Part shown: positions 26,371-34,407 of the stretch, piece by piece
Layout of the letters: each line of letters begins with the position of its first letter
Numbering within the stretch: the stretch's first letter is position 1
Assembly: GCA_964621905.1 (NCBI GenBank)
Contig: CAZUNG010000006.1
Span: forward strand, 1 to 64,000
Reading direction: 5' to 3'
DNA from: Ruminococcus_G sp964621905
Lineage (GTDB): Bacteria > Bacillota > Clostridia > Lachnospirales > Lachnospiraceae
DNA: 64,000 bases
Notes under the pieces: generated by a model
What the model saw: only the letters and a program-made list of their open reading frames with translations
Databases searched by the model: none
Told to the model about the DNA's origin: nothing
Translations under genes and position numbers: made by a program

Positions 26371-28373
26371 TTGGAATCGGAATTGATACGGGCGGAACGT
26401 ATACGGATGCGGTGCTCTATGACATGAATGAAAAAAAGCTGCTTTGTACAGGAAAATCACTGACGACAAAGACAAATCTGGAAATTGGTATCGAAAATGC
26501 GCTGAATACATTGGATGCAGAACTGGTGAAAAAGGCAGAAATGATGGCTCTTTCTACCACATTGGCGACGAATGCCTGTGTGGAAAACAAGGGGAGCCGT
26601 GCGCGTCTTCTGATGATCGGTGCAGACAGGGAACTCGCAGAGTCTCTGGCGCATGTTTATGAAGCATATGGATTCTGGGATATGGATCAGGTTGTATTTT
26701 TGGATGGAAAGCCAAAGGATATGTTCCGGTATGCCAAGGAACCGGACTGGGAAAGCTTTGAAGCAAGTGTGCAGGATGCATTTTCTGACTGTGCATCGGT
26801 GGGGATTGTCCAGATGTATCCGCAGGTCAATGGCGCAAAGTTTGAAAAAACTGCAGGAAAGATGATACAGAGAAAGCTGCCTGCTGCTGTTACCATGGCA
26901 CATGATTTGTTTGATGAGCCGGATGTTTTGAAAAGAGGAGCCGGAACTTTACTGAATGCACACCTTACACCGTTGATTGCTGAATTCTTAAAGGCGGTAA
27001 AGCGGGTAATGAATAAGCGGGGACTGCATATTCCGGTTGCGGTCGTGCGCAGTGACGGAAGCCTTATGTCAGAGCGTATGGCGAAGGAATGCCCGGTTGA
27101 GACGCTTCTTTCCGGCCCGGCCGCGAGCGTAGTCGGCGGGTCGGTCATTACCGGAAAGAGGGATGCCGTAATTGTGGATATGGGTGGAACCACAACAGAT
27201 GTGGCGCTTGTGCATGACAATGCCCCGGTTATGGCGGGAGAAGGGATCACAATCGGCAAATGGAAGACAATGGTAAAAGGTTTGTATGTCGATACGTTTG
27301 GTCTGGGAGGGGACAGCGCAGTCAGAGCGGATAAAAACAAAATTTTTGTAGACAGCGTTCGCGTGATACCAGTTTCTGTACTGGCAAAGGATTATCCAGG
27401 TATTACAGAAAGGCTTTTAAGGCTTGCCGAATTGGAGCGGGTGCACACGAGACCTCTGTATGAATTTTATGTGCTGCTGAAAGATATTTCCGGCGATCAT
27501 GCTTATTCGGCAGAAGAACAGTCCGTCTGCCGCGCGTTAAAAGACGGACCGCTGATGCCGCTTGAGCTGGCGGACACGCTGAAGACAGATATTTATTCAC
27601 TGCGGACGGGACGTCTTGAGGCGGAGGGGGTGTTGATAAAAAGCGGTTTAACTCCCACAGATATGATGGTGGTAAAAGGAGACTTTGATCAATATGATTC
27701 CGCTGCGGCACTTGCCGCGCTTGAGTGCCTGGCCGTCAATGCAAAAATTGACGCTTCGTGTATCCCAGATATGGTATATGACATGGTCGTCAAAAAGATG
27801 TACTGTAATATTGTGAGGATCCTGATGATGCAGGAACATCCCTGCAAAGCAAAAACATGTGGTACGAAAGAATTTGAGGACTTTATTGAGTGGAGTTATC
27901 AGGATGCAAAACGAAAGAGAAAAAAACCGTTGATCACAATGCCGCCTGCAGTGCAGATACCGTTGATTGGCGTCGGAGCGCCGGTTCATATTTTTCTCCC
28001 TGAGGTTGCCAGGTTGCTTGGAACACAGGCGGTTATTCCGGCGCATGCAGAGGTTGCCAATGCTCTCGGAGCCATCGCCGGCCAGGTGCTGACAAAAGTG
28101 CAGGTTAAGGTAAGAGCAGAATATCAGAACGCACAGCTGATTGGGTATTCAGTTTTTGATGATACGAAAATGCGTATGTTTGAAGCGTATGAGGAGGCGG
28201 AGGCATTTGCTCTTTCTCAGGTAAAGAACCGCATTGTAAAACGTGCAGAGAAACAGGGGGCATCCCAAAAGCCCAGTATCAATATTTCAGTACAGAAAAT
28301 AAAAAGTCCGACACAGGGAGTATTATTTGAGAGTATCGTACAGGCGGTTGCCACTGATTGTTTTGCCGGGTAA
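26367..28373 (+). CDS. Hydantoinase/oxoprolinase-family protein, long form
   Basis: 668 aa paralogue of the protein at 14017. It shares GIGIDTGGTYTDAVLYD at the start, LLSGPAASVVGG, VDMGGTTTDVALV, VDTFGLGGDSAVRA and the C-terminal PAHAEVANALGAIAG. It is about 130 residues longer. Part of the excess is an insert before SGLTPTDMM (about residues 350-425) that reads like a winged helix (SVCRALKDGPLMPLELADTL). No HyuB-type subunit lies nearby. Translation is coupled to the Ada-type regulator by the ATGA overlap, so both are probably made together. The substrate is unknown. Confidence 0.82.
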   Translation: MIGIGIDTGGTYTDAVLYDMNEKKLLCTGKSLTTKTNLEIGIENALNTLDAELVKKAEMMALSTTLATNACVENKGSRARLLMIGADRELAESLAHVYEAYGFWDMDQVVFLDGKPKDMFRYAKEPDWESFEASVQDAFSDCASVGIVQMYPQVNGAKFEKTAGKMIQRKLPAAVTMAHDLFDEPDVLKRGAGTLLNAHLTPLIAEFLKAVKRVMNKRGLHIPVAVVRSDGSLMSERMAKECPVETLLSGPAASVVGGSVITGKRDAVIVDMGGTTTDVALVHDNAPVMAGEGITIGKWKTMVKGLYVDTFGLGGDSAVRADKNKIFVDSVRVIPVSVLAKDYPGITERLLRLAELERVHTRPLYEFYVLLKDISGDHAYSAEEQSVCRALKDGPLMPLELADTLKTDIYSLRTGRLEAEGVLIKSGLTPTDMMVVKGDFDQYDSAAALAALECLAVNAKIDASCIPDMVYDMVVKKMYCNIVRILMMQEHPCKAKTCGTKEFEDFIEWSYQDAKRKRKKPLITMPPAVQIPLIGVGAPVHIFLPEVARLLGTQAVIPAHAEVANALGAIAGQVLTKVQVKVRAEYQNAQLIGYSVFDDTKMRMFEAYEEAEAFALSQVKNRIVKRAEKQGASQKPSINISVQKIKSPTQGVLFESIVQAVATDCFAG

Positions 28374-28385
28374 ATCATTTATTGT

Positions 28386-28414
28386 TTGACAGTGTTTCGG
28401 ATATTGCCTAGAAT
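28386..28414 (+). promoter_or_regulatory. Promoter of mscL
   Basis: TTGACA (28386-28391), a 17-base spacer and TAGAAT (28409-28414), 35 bases before the ATG at 28449. Confidence 0.7.
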
Positions 28415-28448
28415 GTAGCTATAAATACCACAAAGGAGGAATCATTTG

Positions 28449-28919
28449 ATGAAAAAAGGGAAAAGCTTCATTCAGGAATTCAAGACATTTATCAGCCGCG
28501 GAAATGTGATGGATATGGCGGTCGGTGTTATCATCGGAGCTGCATTTCAGGCGATTGTAAGTTCACTGATCGACGATATTATCAATCCGATTCTGGGTTT
28601 TATCCTGGGAGGCATTGATTTTTCAGGGTATTCGCTGACACTTGGGACCGGAGCAGACGCACCGCTTATCAAGTACGGGAGTTTCATTTCGGCAGTGATC
28701 AATTTTCTGGTGATGGCGTTTGTTATTTTCTGTCTTGTGAAGGTTATGAATAAGATTTCGGATAAGACATCTCACAAAGAGGAAGAACCAGAAGTTCAGA
28801 CGACAACAATCTGTCCGTTTTGTAAGACGGAGATCGCTGTTGATGCGCTGCGCTGTCCGCACTGTACTTCCATTTTGGAAGGAGAACTTGCAGAAGCAGC
28901 CGCTGTAAAAGAATCGTAG
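28449..28919 (+). CDS. mscL: Large-conductance mechanosensitive channel MscL with C-terminal zinc ribbon
   Basis: 156 aa. It opens on hypo-osmotic shock to release solutes. The N-terminal helix and first membrane segment (FISRGNVMDMAVGVIIGAAF) and the second (ISAVINFLVMAFVIFCLVKV) are canonical. The usual C-terminal helix is followed by a four-cysteine ribbon, CPFC near 118-121 and CPHC near 134-137, and a short acidic tail; MscL of E. coli (136 aa) lacks this. AAAGGAGG stands 9 bases before ATG 28449; the TTG at 28446 is less likely. Its own promoter lies just upstream. Confidence 0.93.
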   Translation: MKKGKSFIQEFKTFISRGNVMDMAVGVIIGAAFQAIVSSLIDDIINPILGFILGGIDFSGYSLTLGTGADAPLIKYGSFISAVINFLVMAFVIFCLVKVMNKISDKTSHKEEEPEVQTTTICPFCKTEIAVDALRCPHCTSILEGELAEAAAVKES

Positions 28920-28932
28920 ATAGGAGAATGAT

Positions 28933-29676
28933 ATGGCGTTGATAACGTATATTGGACACAGTGGCTTCCTGATAGAATGGGAGCACTGTGTCTGGCTCTT
29001 TGATTATTACCAGGGTGATATCCCGGAATTTGCACATGAGAAAAAAGTCTTTGTATTCTGCAGCCATAAACATGCGGATCATTTTAATCCGGGGATTTTT
29101 TCTGTATTCGAGGAGTATCCAGACGTAAGCTATGTGCTCTCCAGGGACCTTGCGTACCAAGTGAAGAAACTCTTGCCTGACGGCAGGCAGGCGGAGCGCA
29201 TTACGTATTTGAAAGCATATCAGGAGTACCGGGAAGATGATGGGGCGGGAGGCAGTCTCTGTATACAGACACTTCATTCTACAGACTGTGGGGTGGCATT
29301 TCTGGTGACTTATGAGACAGAATCTTTTCACAGACAGGTATATCATGCGGGGGATCTTAACTGGTGGATCTGGAAGGGTGAGTCCAAACAGGAGATTGGC
29401 AATATGACTGCCAGGTATCAGGCGGAGATGGAGCGGCTCCGGGAGTGGACGGAAAACCTGAATGTGGCGTTCGTACCCCTTGATCCCAGACAGGAGGAGT
29501 GGTATCGTCTGGGTATGGACTGGTTTATGGAGAGAATTGGGGCTGAACATGTATTTCCCATGCATTTTTGGGGTAACTTCGATCTGATACGGGAATACAG
29601 GCAGTCAGAGGAAAGCAGGCCGTTTGCAGAAAAGATTGCTGAGATAAGGCGTGACGGGCAAACTTTTGAGATCTAA
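28933..29676 (+). CDS. Metallo-beta-lactamase-fold hydrolase (UlaG-like)
   Basis: 247 aa. The metal motif is HKHADH in CSHKHADHFNPG; further ligands are the His in TDCGVAFLV-YHAGDLNWW and the His in VFPMHFWG. The N-terminus ITYIGHSGFLIEW is typical of the UlaG/DUF-type L-ascorbate-6-phosphate lactonase branch. The other ascorbate genes are absent, so the substrate is not known. It is 13 bases after mscL and probably in its transcript; it is convergent with the DUF554 gene. Confidence 0.85.
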   Translation: MALITYIGHSGFLIEWEHCVWLFDYYQGDIPEFAHEKKVFVFCSHKHADHFNPGIFSVFEEYPDVSYVLSRDLAYQVKKLLPDGRQAERITYLKAYQEYREDDGAGGSLCIQTLHSTDCGVAFLVTYETESFHRQVYHAGDLNWWIWKGESKQEIGNMTARYQAEMERLREWTENLNVAFVPLDPRQEEWYRLGMDWFMERIGAEHVFPMHFWGNFDLIREYRQSEESRPFAEKIAEIRRDGQTFEI

Positions 29677-29690
29677 ATATGCCGTGTTAT

Positions 29691-30410
29691 TTAAAATGGA
29701 AGAAATGCCCATAGGACAGCCAGTACAATCGTCGGCAGCATATTGGCAACCTTTATTTTTTTATCCCAGATCAGATTGATCCCAACACAGAAGATCAGCA
29801 TCGAACCTGTGAGTGACAGGTTCGACAGCGCCTGTTCGGTCATGACAGGTTCGATAAAAGTTGAGAGAAGCGTGATCAATCCCTGAAAAATGGCAACCGG
29901 TATCACTGAAAAAATACAGCCTTTGCCCATTGACGCCGTCATTACCAGCACGATGATCAGATCCAATACTGCTTTTGCAGCCAGTATGGAATAATCGCCG
30001 GACACACCGTCCTGAATGGCACCGACGACTGCCATGGCGCCGATGCAGATTGTGAGAGAAGTCGTTACAAATCCGTCAACAAAAGAAGTATCCTGCTCGC
30101 TTTTGGTCTTTTGCTTCAGCCATCTTCCAAACTGCACGATGCGCGATTCAATATTCAGCCATTCTCCGATCAGTGAGCCCAAGGCGAAGCTTCCGATCAT
30201 CATCATAGTTCCGCTGCCTGTCAGTTTTCCCATGCTGACAGTCATCATTTCTTCCAGAGCGCCGCTGATGCCGATAAACAGCACGCAGATGCCGGTTGCT
30301 GTCATCAGTGTATGCTGATAACGTTCTTCCATTGCCTTACCAAATAAAAGTCCGATAAATCCTCCGGCTAAAATACCGGAAATGTTGATCAGTGTACCAA
30401 GTCCTGCCAC
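29691..30410 (-). CDS. DUF554 integral membrane protein
   Basis: 239 aa with about six or seven hydrophobic helices. The opening GTLINISGILAGGFIGLLFG and the later SLTICIGAMAVVGAIQDG fit the DUF554 family of putative transporters. The function is unknown. It has its own unit, convergent with the UlaG-like gene and tandem with the molbindin gene, from which a strong terminator separates it. Confidence 0.88.
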   Translation of the reverse strand: MAGLGTLINISGILAGGFIGLLFGKAMEERYQHTLMTATGICVLFIGISGALEEMMTVSMGKLTGSGTMMMIGSFALGSLIGEWLNIESRIVQFGRWLKQKTKSEQDTSFVDGFVTTSLTICIGAMAVVGAIQDGVSGDYSILAAKAVLDLIIVLVMTASMGKGCIFSVIPVAIFQGLITLLSTFIEPVMTEQALSNLSLTGSMLIFCVGINLIWDKKIKVANMLPTIVLAVLWAFLPF

Positions 30411-30468
30411 GTTATGCCTCTTTCTGTAATTTATCTTAAAATGCTGCTTAATTATTGTAAGAACAAAT

Positions 30469-30504
30469 CAGTCTCCTGTCAAACAGAAATTTGACAGGAG
30501 ACTG
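30469..30504 (-). terminator. Terminator of the molbindin gene
   Basis: A perfect 15-base stem (30469-30483 with 30490-30504) with a 6-base loop. On the minus strand it is followed by ATTTGTTCTT. Confidence 0.8.
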
Positions 30505-30531
30505 CTGACTGCCTACTGTGGAAAACAGGGA

Positions 30532-30744
30532 TTAGTGATCGACTCCAACCATAACAGAGGTCGCCTTAATGATTGCATATGCTTCTTTTCCGACTTCCAG
30601 GCCAAGTTCCTTGATGGCATTCATGGAAATCGTGGAAGAAACAACATTGCCGCCGCCGATATCGATCTGTACAATACCGTTAACGGCGCCTTCTGTGATT
30701 TGGATGATGGTACCTTTTAATTGATTACGTGCACTGATTTTCAT
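30532..30744 (-). CDS. Molbindin (TOBE/Mop domain protein)
   Basis: 70 aa, one complete Mop/TOBE unit: MKISARNQLKGTI, then VNGIVQIDIGGG and AIIKATSVMVGV. Small molbindins of this kind bind molybdate or tungstate as hexamers in the cytoplasm. AAAGGAGGC precedes the ATG. No molybdate transporter is in the window. Confidence 0.9.
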   Translation of the reverse strand: MKISARNQLKGTIIQITEGAVNGIVQIDIGGGNVVSSTISMNAIKELGLEVGKEAYAIIKATSVMVGVDH

Positions 30745-31001
30745 AGAAAATGCCTCCTTTCATTACCACTATATGTTACAGGACTATTGTATCATATTTT
30801 GACAGAAACCGAAGCGTTTTTACCAAAAATAACGGGACAGGAGTCATAAAATGGTAAGAAGAATATCCGGTTTTTTACAGGATTACAATTGCAGACGAGG
30901 GGGAGGTTATGTGAAGGGGTCCGAGTTTTCCATAGTTCTCCTCAGAGAAAAACCGGGAAAATGATCAGTCAGGGCGGGCAATTTTGCCCGCCTCATAAAT
31001 T
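30745..31001. other. Intergenic region between molbindin and enzyme I genes
   Basis: About 257 bases. It contains the terminator of the sucrose PTS operon at 30973-30992 and otherwise no gene that I can support. A weak GGGGGAGG lies near 30900 without a credible reading frame after it. Confidence 0.4.
30973..30992 (-). terminator. Terminator of the sucrose PTS operon
   Basis: GGCGGGCAA and TTGCCCGCC (9 pairs, 2-base loop) lie 10 bases beyond the enzyme I stop. The T tail on the minus strand is weak. Confidence 0.6.
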
Positions 31002-32609
31002 TCAGGTGTTTAAAATCTCATTTCGCACAGGAAGCACCATGTTCGGTGTGACCGACAGCTCGTCAATGCCCATCTCAATAAAACGCTTTGTCAGTGTCAG
31101 ATCAGCACCGAGTTCTCCGCAGATGCCGACCCATGCACCGTGGGCATGTGCATTCTTTGCCACCTGCCCGATGAGCCGCAGAATTGCCGGATGGTGGGCA
31201 TCGTATATGGCGTCCAGCTTTGGATTCTGACGGTCAATTGCCAGCGTATACTGTGTCAGGTCGTTGGTGCCGATGCTGAAGAAATCAACTTCCTTTGCCA
31301 GTTCATCACTCATAATGGCGGCGGCTGGTGTTTCTATCATAATACCAATCTCGACGTCCTGATAGGGGATGCCTTCCTCTGACAGTTCCTGCTTCACTTC
31401 CGCCAGGATCTTTTTTGATTCGATGATTTCTTCGCGGGAAATAATCATCGGAAACATGATCGCCAGAGTTCCATATACGGAGGCACGCAGGACAGCCCGC
31501 AGCTGTGTTTTGAATATATCCTTTCTGTCAAGGCAGATTCGGATTGCGCGGTAGCCCATTGCCGGATTTTCTTCTTTCTCCAGGTCAAAATAATCCACCT
31601 GTTTGTCTGCGCCGATGTCAAGTGTCCGTATGATAACTTTTTTGCCTGCCATAGTTTCGGCAACGGTCTGGTAAGCCTGGAATTGTTCCTGCTCCGTGGG
31701 ATAGTGGTCCGTCTCAAGGTATAAGAATTCTGTGCGGAACAGACCGATGCCTTCCGCGTCATTCGCCAGAACATTCGCGAGGTCCCCGACATTTCCGATA
31801 TTGGCATACAGATGAATCTTTTTGCCGCCTTTTGTGATGCTTTCCCTGCCCTTGACTTCCTGAAGAAGTTCACGCGCATGTCTGGCCTCCTCCTGTTTTT
31901 GGTGAAGCTGTGCAAGGGTTTCTTCATCGGGGTCGATATACAGCATACCGGTGTGACCGTCAACAGCTGCCTGTTTTCCGTTCCATTCTTCCGGCACAGA
32001 AATGCCGATCAATGCCGGAATATTCATGGAGCGCGCCAGGATTGCAGTGTGAGAATTCGCTGAGCCGTGCTCTGTCACGAAGGCGAGGAGCAGATTTTTG
32101 TCAAGCTGAATCGTTTCGCTTGGGGCCAGGTCCGCGGCCGCCAGGATCACCGGTTCATCCAGAACGGTTTCCGTCGAGGCGCCTGTTAATATTGAAATGA
32201 CACGCTCCGAGATATCTTTTACGTCGGCGCTTCTGGCCTGAAAATATTCATCATCCATCGCCGCAAACATTTCCGAAAAATTGTCCCCGGTTTTTGCAAC
32301 GGCGTACTCCGCGTTGATGCTCTGTGTCTCGATCATATTGAGTACGGAATCCGTGTAATCGTCATCTTCCAGCATCATGGCATGTACTTCAAAAATCTGA
32401 GCATGCAGTTCGCCTACTTCCTGCACGGCTTTTTCATAGATTCGATGCAGCTCTTCAACCGCACGGTCTCTGGCCTGAAAATAACGCGTTTTTTCAGCCT
32501 CCGGCGATTCGACTTTTTCACGTTTCACCGGCTGCCTTTGTTTTCCATAGATAGAAAGCTTTCCGATTGCGACCCCGTGGAAGATCGCTTTGCCCTGTCT
32601 GCATTCCAT
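31002..32609 (-). CDS. ptsI: PTS enzyme I (phosphoenolpyruvate-protein phosphotransferase)
   Basis: 535 aa, slightly short of the usual 570. It takes phosphate from PEP and passes it to HPr. The phosphohistidine is in HGSANSHTAILARS; the PEP-binding C-domain has FRTEFLY, IGTNDLTQYTLA and the Cys in GICGELGAD. The N-terminus (GVAIGKLSIYGKQ) and helical HPr-binding domain are present. It is the last gene of the minus-strand sucrose operon, 35 bases after HPr. Confidence 0.95.
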   Translation of the reverse strand: MECRQGKAIFHGVAIGKLSIYGKQRQPVKREKVESPEAEKTRYFQARDRAVEELHRIYEKAVQEVGELHAQIFEVHAMMLEDDDYTDSVLNMIETQSINAEYAVAKTGDNFSEMFAAMDDEYFQARSADVKDISERVISILTGASTETVLDEPVILAAADLAPSETIQLDKNLLLAFVTEHGSANSHTAILARSMNIPALIGISVPEEWNGKQAAVDGHTGMLYIDPDEETLAQLHQKQEEARHARELLQEVKGRESITKGGKKIHLYANIGNVGDLANVLANDAEGIGLFRTEFLYLETDHYPTEQEQFQAYQTVAETMAGKKVIIRTLDIGADKQVDYFDLEKEENPAMGYRAIRICLDRKDIFKTQLRAVLRASVYGTLAIMFPMIISREEIIESKKILAEVKQELSEEGIPYQDVEIGIMIETPAAAIMSDELAKEVDFFSIGTNDLTQYTLAIDRQNPKLDAIYDAHHPAILRLIGQVAKNAHAHGAWVGICGELGADLTLTKRFIEMGIDELSVTPNMVLPVRNEILNT

Positions 32610-32644
32610 ATGACTCCTCCTCTGGCATTACCGCCGTTCTTGTA

Positions 32645-32902
32645 TCAGAAATTTTCTTTAAAAAATGTTTCCATTTCTGCCAGCACGGTATCTTCATTTT
32701 CGCCGTCGACGGTTACGGTCACTTCGCTGCCTTTTTTTGCACCGAGGCTCATAATTGCCATAAGCTTCGCGGCATCTGCTTTTTTGCCGCCGCAGCTGAC
32801 AGTGATGGCTGCCGGAAATGATTTCGCTTTTTTAACGAGCAAACCCGCCGGTCTTGCGTGGATCCCCACTTCATCTTTGATTACATACTGAAAACTTTTC
32901 AT
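32645..32902 (-). CDS. ptsH: HPr-like phosphocarrier with Lys in place of regulatory Ser46
   Basis: 85 aa. His15 in VGIHARPAG is the phosphate carrier site. Aligned without gaps to B. subtilis HPr (both share M48, M51, S52, L53 and G54), position 46 is Lys, in AAKLMAIMSLG, where Gram-positive HPr has the Ser phosphorylated by HPr kinase. So it should carry phosphate to the sugar but not act in CcpA-dependent repression through Ser46. The start overlaps the sucrase stop by 4 bases (ATGA), so it is made with the operon rather than as the general HPr. Confidence 0.9.
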   Translation of the reverse strand: MKSFQYVIKDEVGIHARPAGLLVKKAKSFPAAITVSCGGKKADAAKLMAIMSLGAKKGSEVTVTVDGENEDTVLAEMETFFKENF

Positions 32903-34407
32903 AATTTTGATCCTCCATTTTTTGAATGATTTTTTATTTTCATTTTTTCAAGTGCCCAGAGACGAAGCCCGCATACGGTACCGGTCAGAGTAATCATGGT
33001 CTGCGTGGTATCCTCCGGGAAATATTTTGTGGTAAAGACAAGTTCTCCGCGGTTGATGTAGATCTCCAGCATGGAGGTGTCTTTTAAAATCCGAAGCTCT
33101 TTTATTCCCCTCTGATTTTTCGGAAGCCGCGCTTTCCGGCATGTGCGTCCTGCTCCCGTTTCGTTCAAAAAGGTCAGGCAGACGAGCCCGTCTGTACATT
33201 CCAGAACCAGGTCGTCATTGAAACGCAGGGACTGATGATTCCCCGCCAGAGTAAGCTGCATATCAAATGCCGGTGCCTGAATCACATTTTCTTCCAGAGA
33301 CAGTCCGATACCGTGAAGACTGTCGAGTTCCCGAACTGGATACTGGAGCAGCTGTTCACCGTTAAAGGTCAGCTCCCGGGGAACAGTCAGAGCGTGCTGC
33401 CAGCCTTCTTCGATCGTCGGATTGCTGCCGTAACGTTTTTCCTCCGGAATCCCCGCCCATCCGATTAGAATGCGTCTTCCATGCCCGTCGGTAAAAGTCT
33501 GGGGGGCATAGAAGTCGAACCCATAATCCAGTTCCCGAAAGCTTTCCGGAAGGCATCGGTAATCTGCGTCTGTCAGTGTGAAATTCTCACACAGAAAATA
33601 TCCGGACTGATGCAGATTCTGATACCGCAGTGGTTCTGCCAAAAGTCCCTGGGGACAGCAAAGCAAAAACCATTTGCCGTCCATTTTGAACAGATCAGGA
33701 CATTCCCACATATAGCCGAACGGCTCTTTTGCAGCCATTTCTTTTAAGAAGGACCAGGCTTTCTTGTCAGGCGAGGTGTAGACCATCACCGCGCCGTGCC
33801 CGTCCTTTTTGCGGCCGCCAAGCGCCATATAATACCTCCCGTCCTGTTTCCAGACCTTGGGGTCGCGCACGTGACACGTATAAGACGGCGGATATTCCCG
33901 GTTGGTCAGCAGCAGCTGTTTCTCTGAAAAGACGGTTCCGTCTTTACTTTCAGTATATAATATATTTGCCTGTCTGCCAGCAAAAATATAATCAAAATCA
34001 CCAATTTCTTTTACATTTCCAGTATAAAATACTTCCAGGCTTCCGTCATCCGTAAGCGCACAGCCGGAGTAGACCCCGTTACTGTCCCACGCGGTATCTG
34101 TTACGAGGGGAACGCCATGATACTCCCAGCTGACCAGGTCCTCGGAAGAGTAATGGCCCCAGCACTTTTGGCCGCTGCCGTCACAAGCTTCCGGTGAGTA
34201 CTGGAAAAATACGTGAAAAGTGTCCTTATAAACACACAGTCCGTTCGGATCATTCAGCCAGCCTACCGGCGGCATCAGGTGAAACCAGAGACGGTATTTC
34301 TTGTCTGAGAGACGGGCGTATGCGGTTTCTGCTGCGTTTATCTGTGTTAAAATATCTGCATGATTCATAAACTTCTCCATTTCAACTGGGTTCAAACGAT
34401 CTGTCAT
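32899..34407 (-). CDS. scrB: Sucrose-6-phosphate hydrolase, GH32 family
   Basis: 502 aa. It hydrolyses sucrose 6-phosphate to glucose 6-phosphate and fructose inside the cell. The nucleophile Asp is in WLNDPNG, the transition-state Asp in VRDPKVW and the acid/base Glu in WECPDLF; FFQYSPEA is also typical. A C-terminal beta-sandwich follows from about residue 350. There is no signal peptide. The ATG at 34407 overlaps the transporter stop by 4 bases; internal ATGs (34380, 34368) are possible starts. The operon place after a IIBCA permease supports sucrose. Confidence 0.93.
   Translation of the reverse strand: MTDRLNPVEMEKFMNHADILTQINAAETAYARLSDKKYRLWFHLMPPVGWLNDPNGLCVYKDTFHVFFQYSPEACDGSGQKCWGHYSSEDLVSWEYHGVPLVTDTAWDSNGVYSGCALTDDGSLEVFYTGNVKEIGDFDYIFAGRQANILYTESKDGTVFSEKQLLLTNREYPPSYTCHVRDPKVWKQDGRYYMALGGRKKDGHGAVMVYTSPDKKAWSFLKEMAAKEPFGYMWECPDLFKMDGKWFLLCCPQGLLAEPLRYQNLHQSGYFLCENFTLTDADYRCLPESFRELDYGFDFYAPQTFTDGHGRRILIGWAGIPEEKRYGSNPTIEEGWQHALTVPRELTFNGEQLLQYPVRELDSLHGIGLSLEENVIQAPAFDMQLTLAGNHQSLRFNDDLVLECTDGLVCLTFLNETGAGRTCRKARLPKNQRGIKELRILKDTSMLEIYINRGELVFTTKYFPEDTTQTMITLTGTVCGLRLWALEKMKIKNHSKNGGSKL

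Noticed and set aside
30889..31230. 113-codon open frame on the plus strand opposite the end of enzyme I
   Set aside because: It overlaps the enzyme I gene and its terminator and has no family features.
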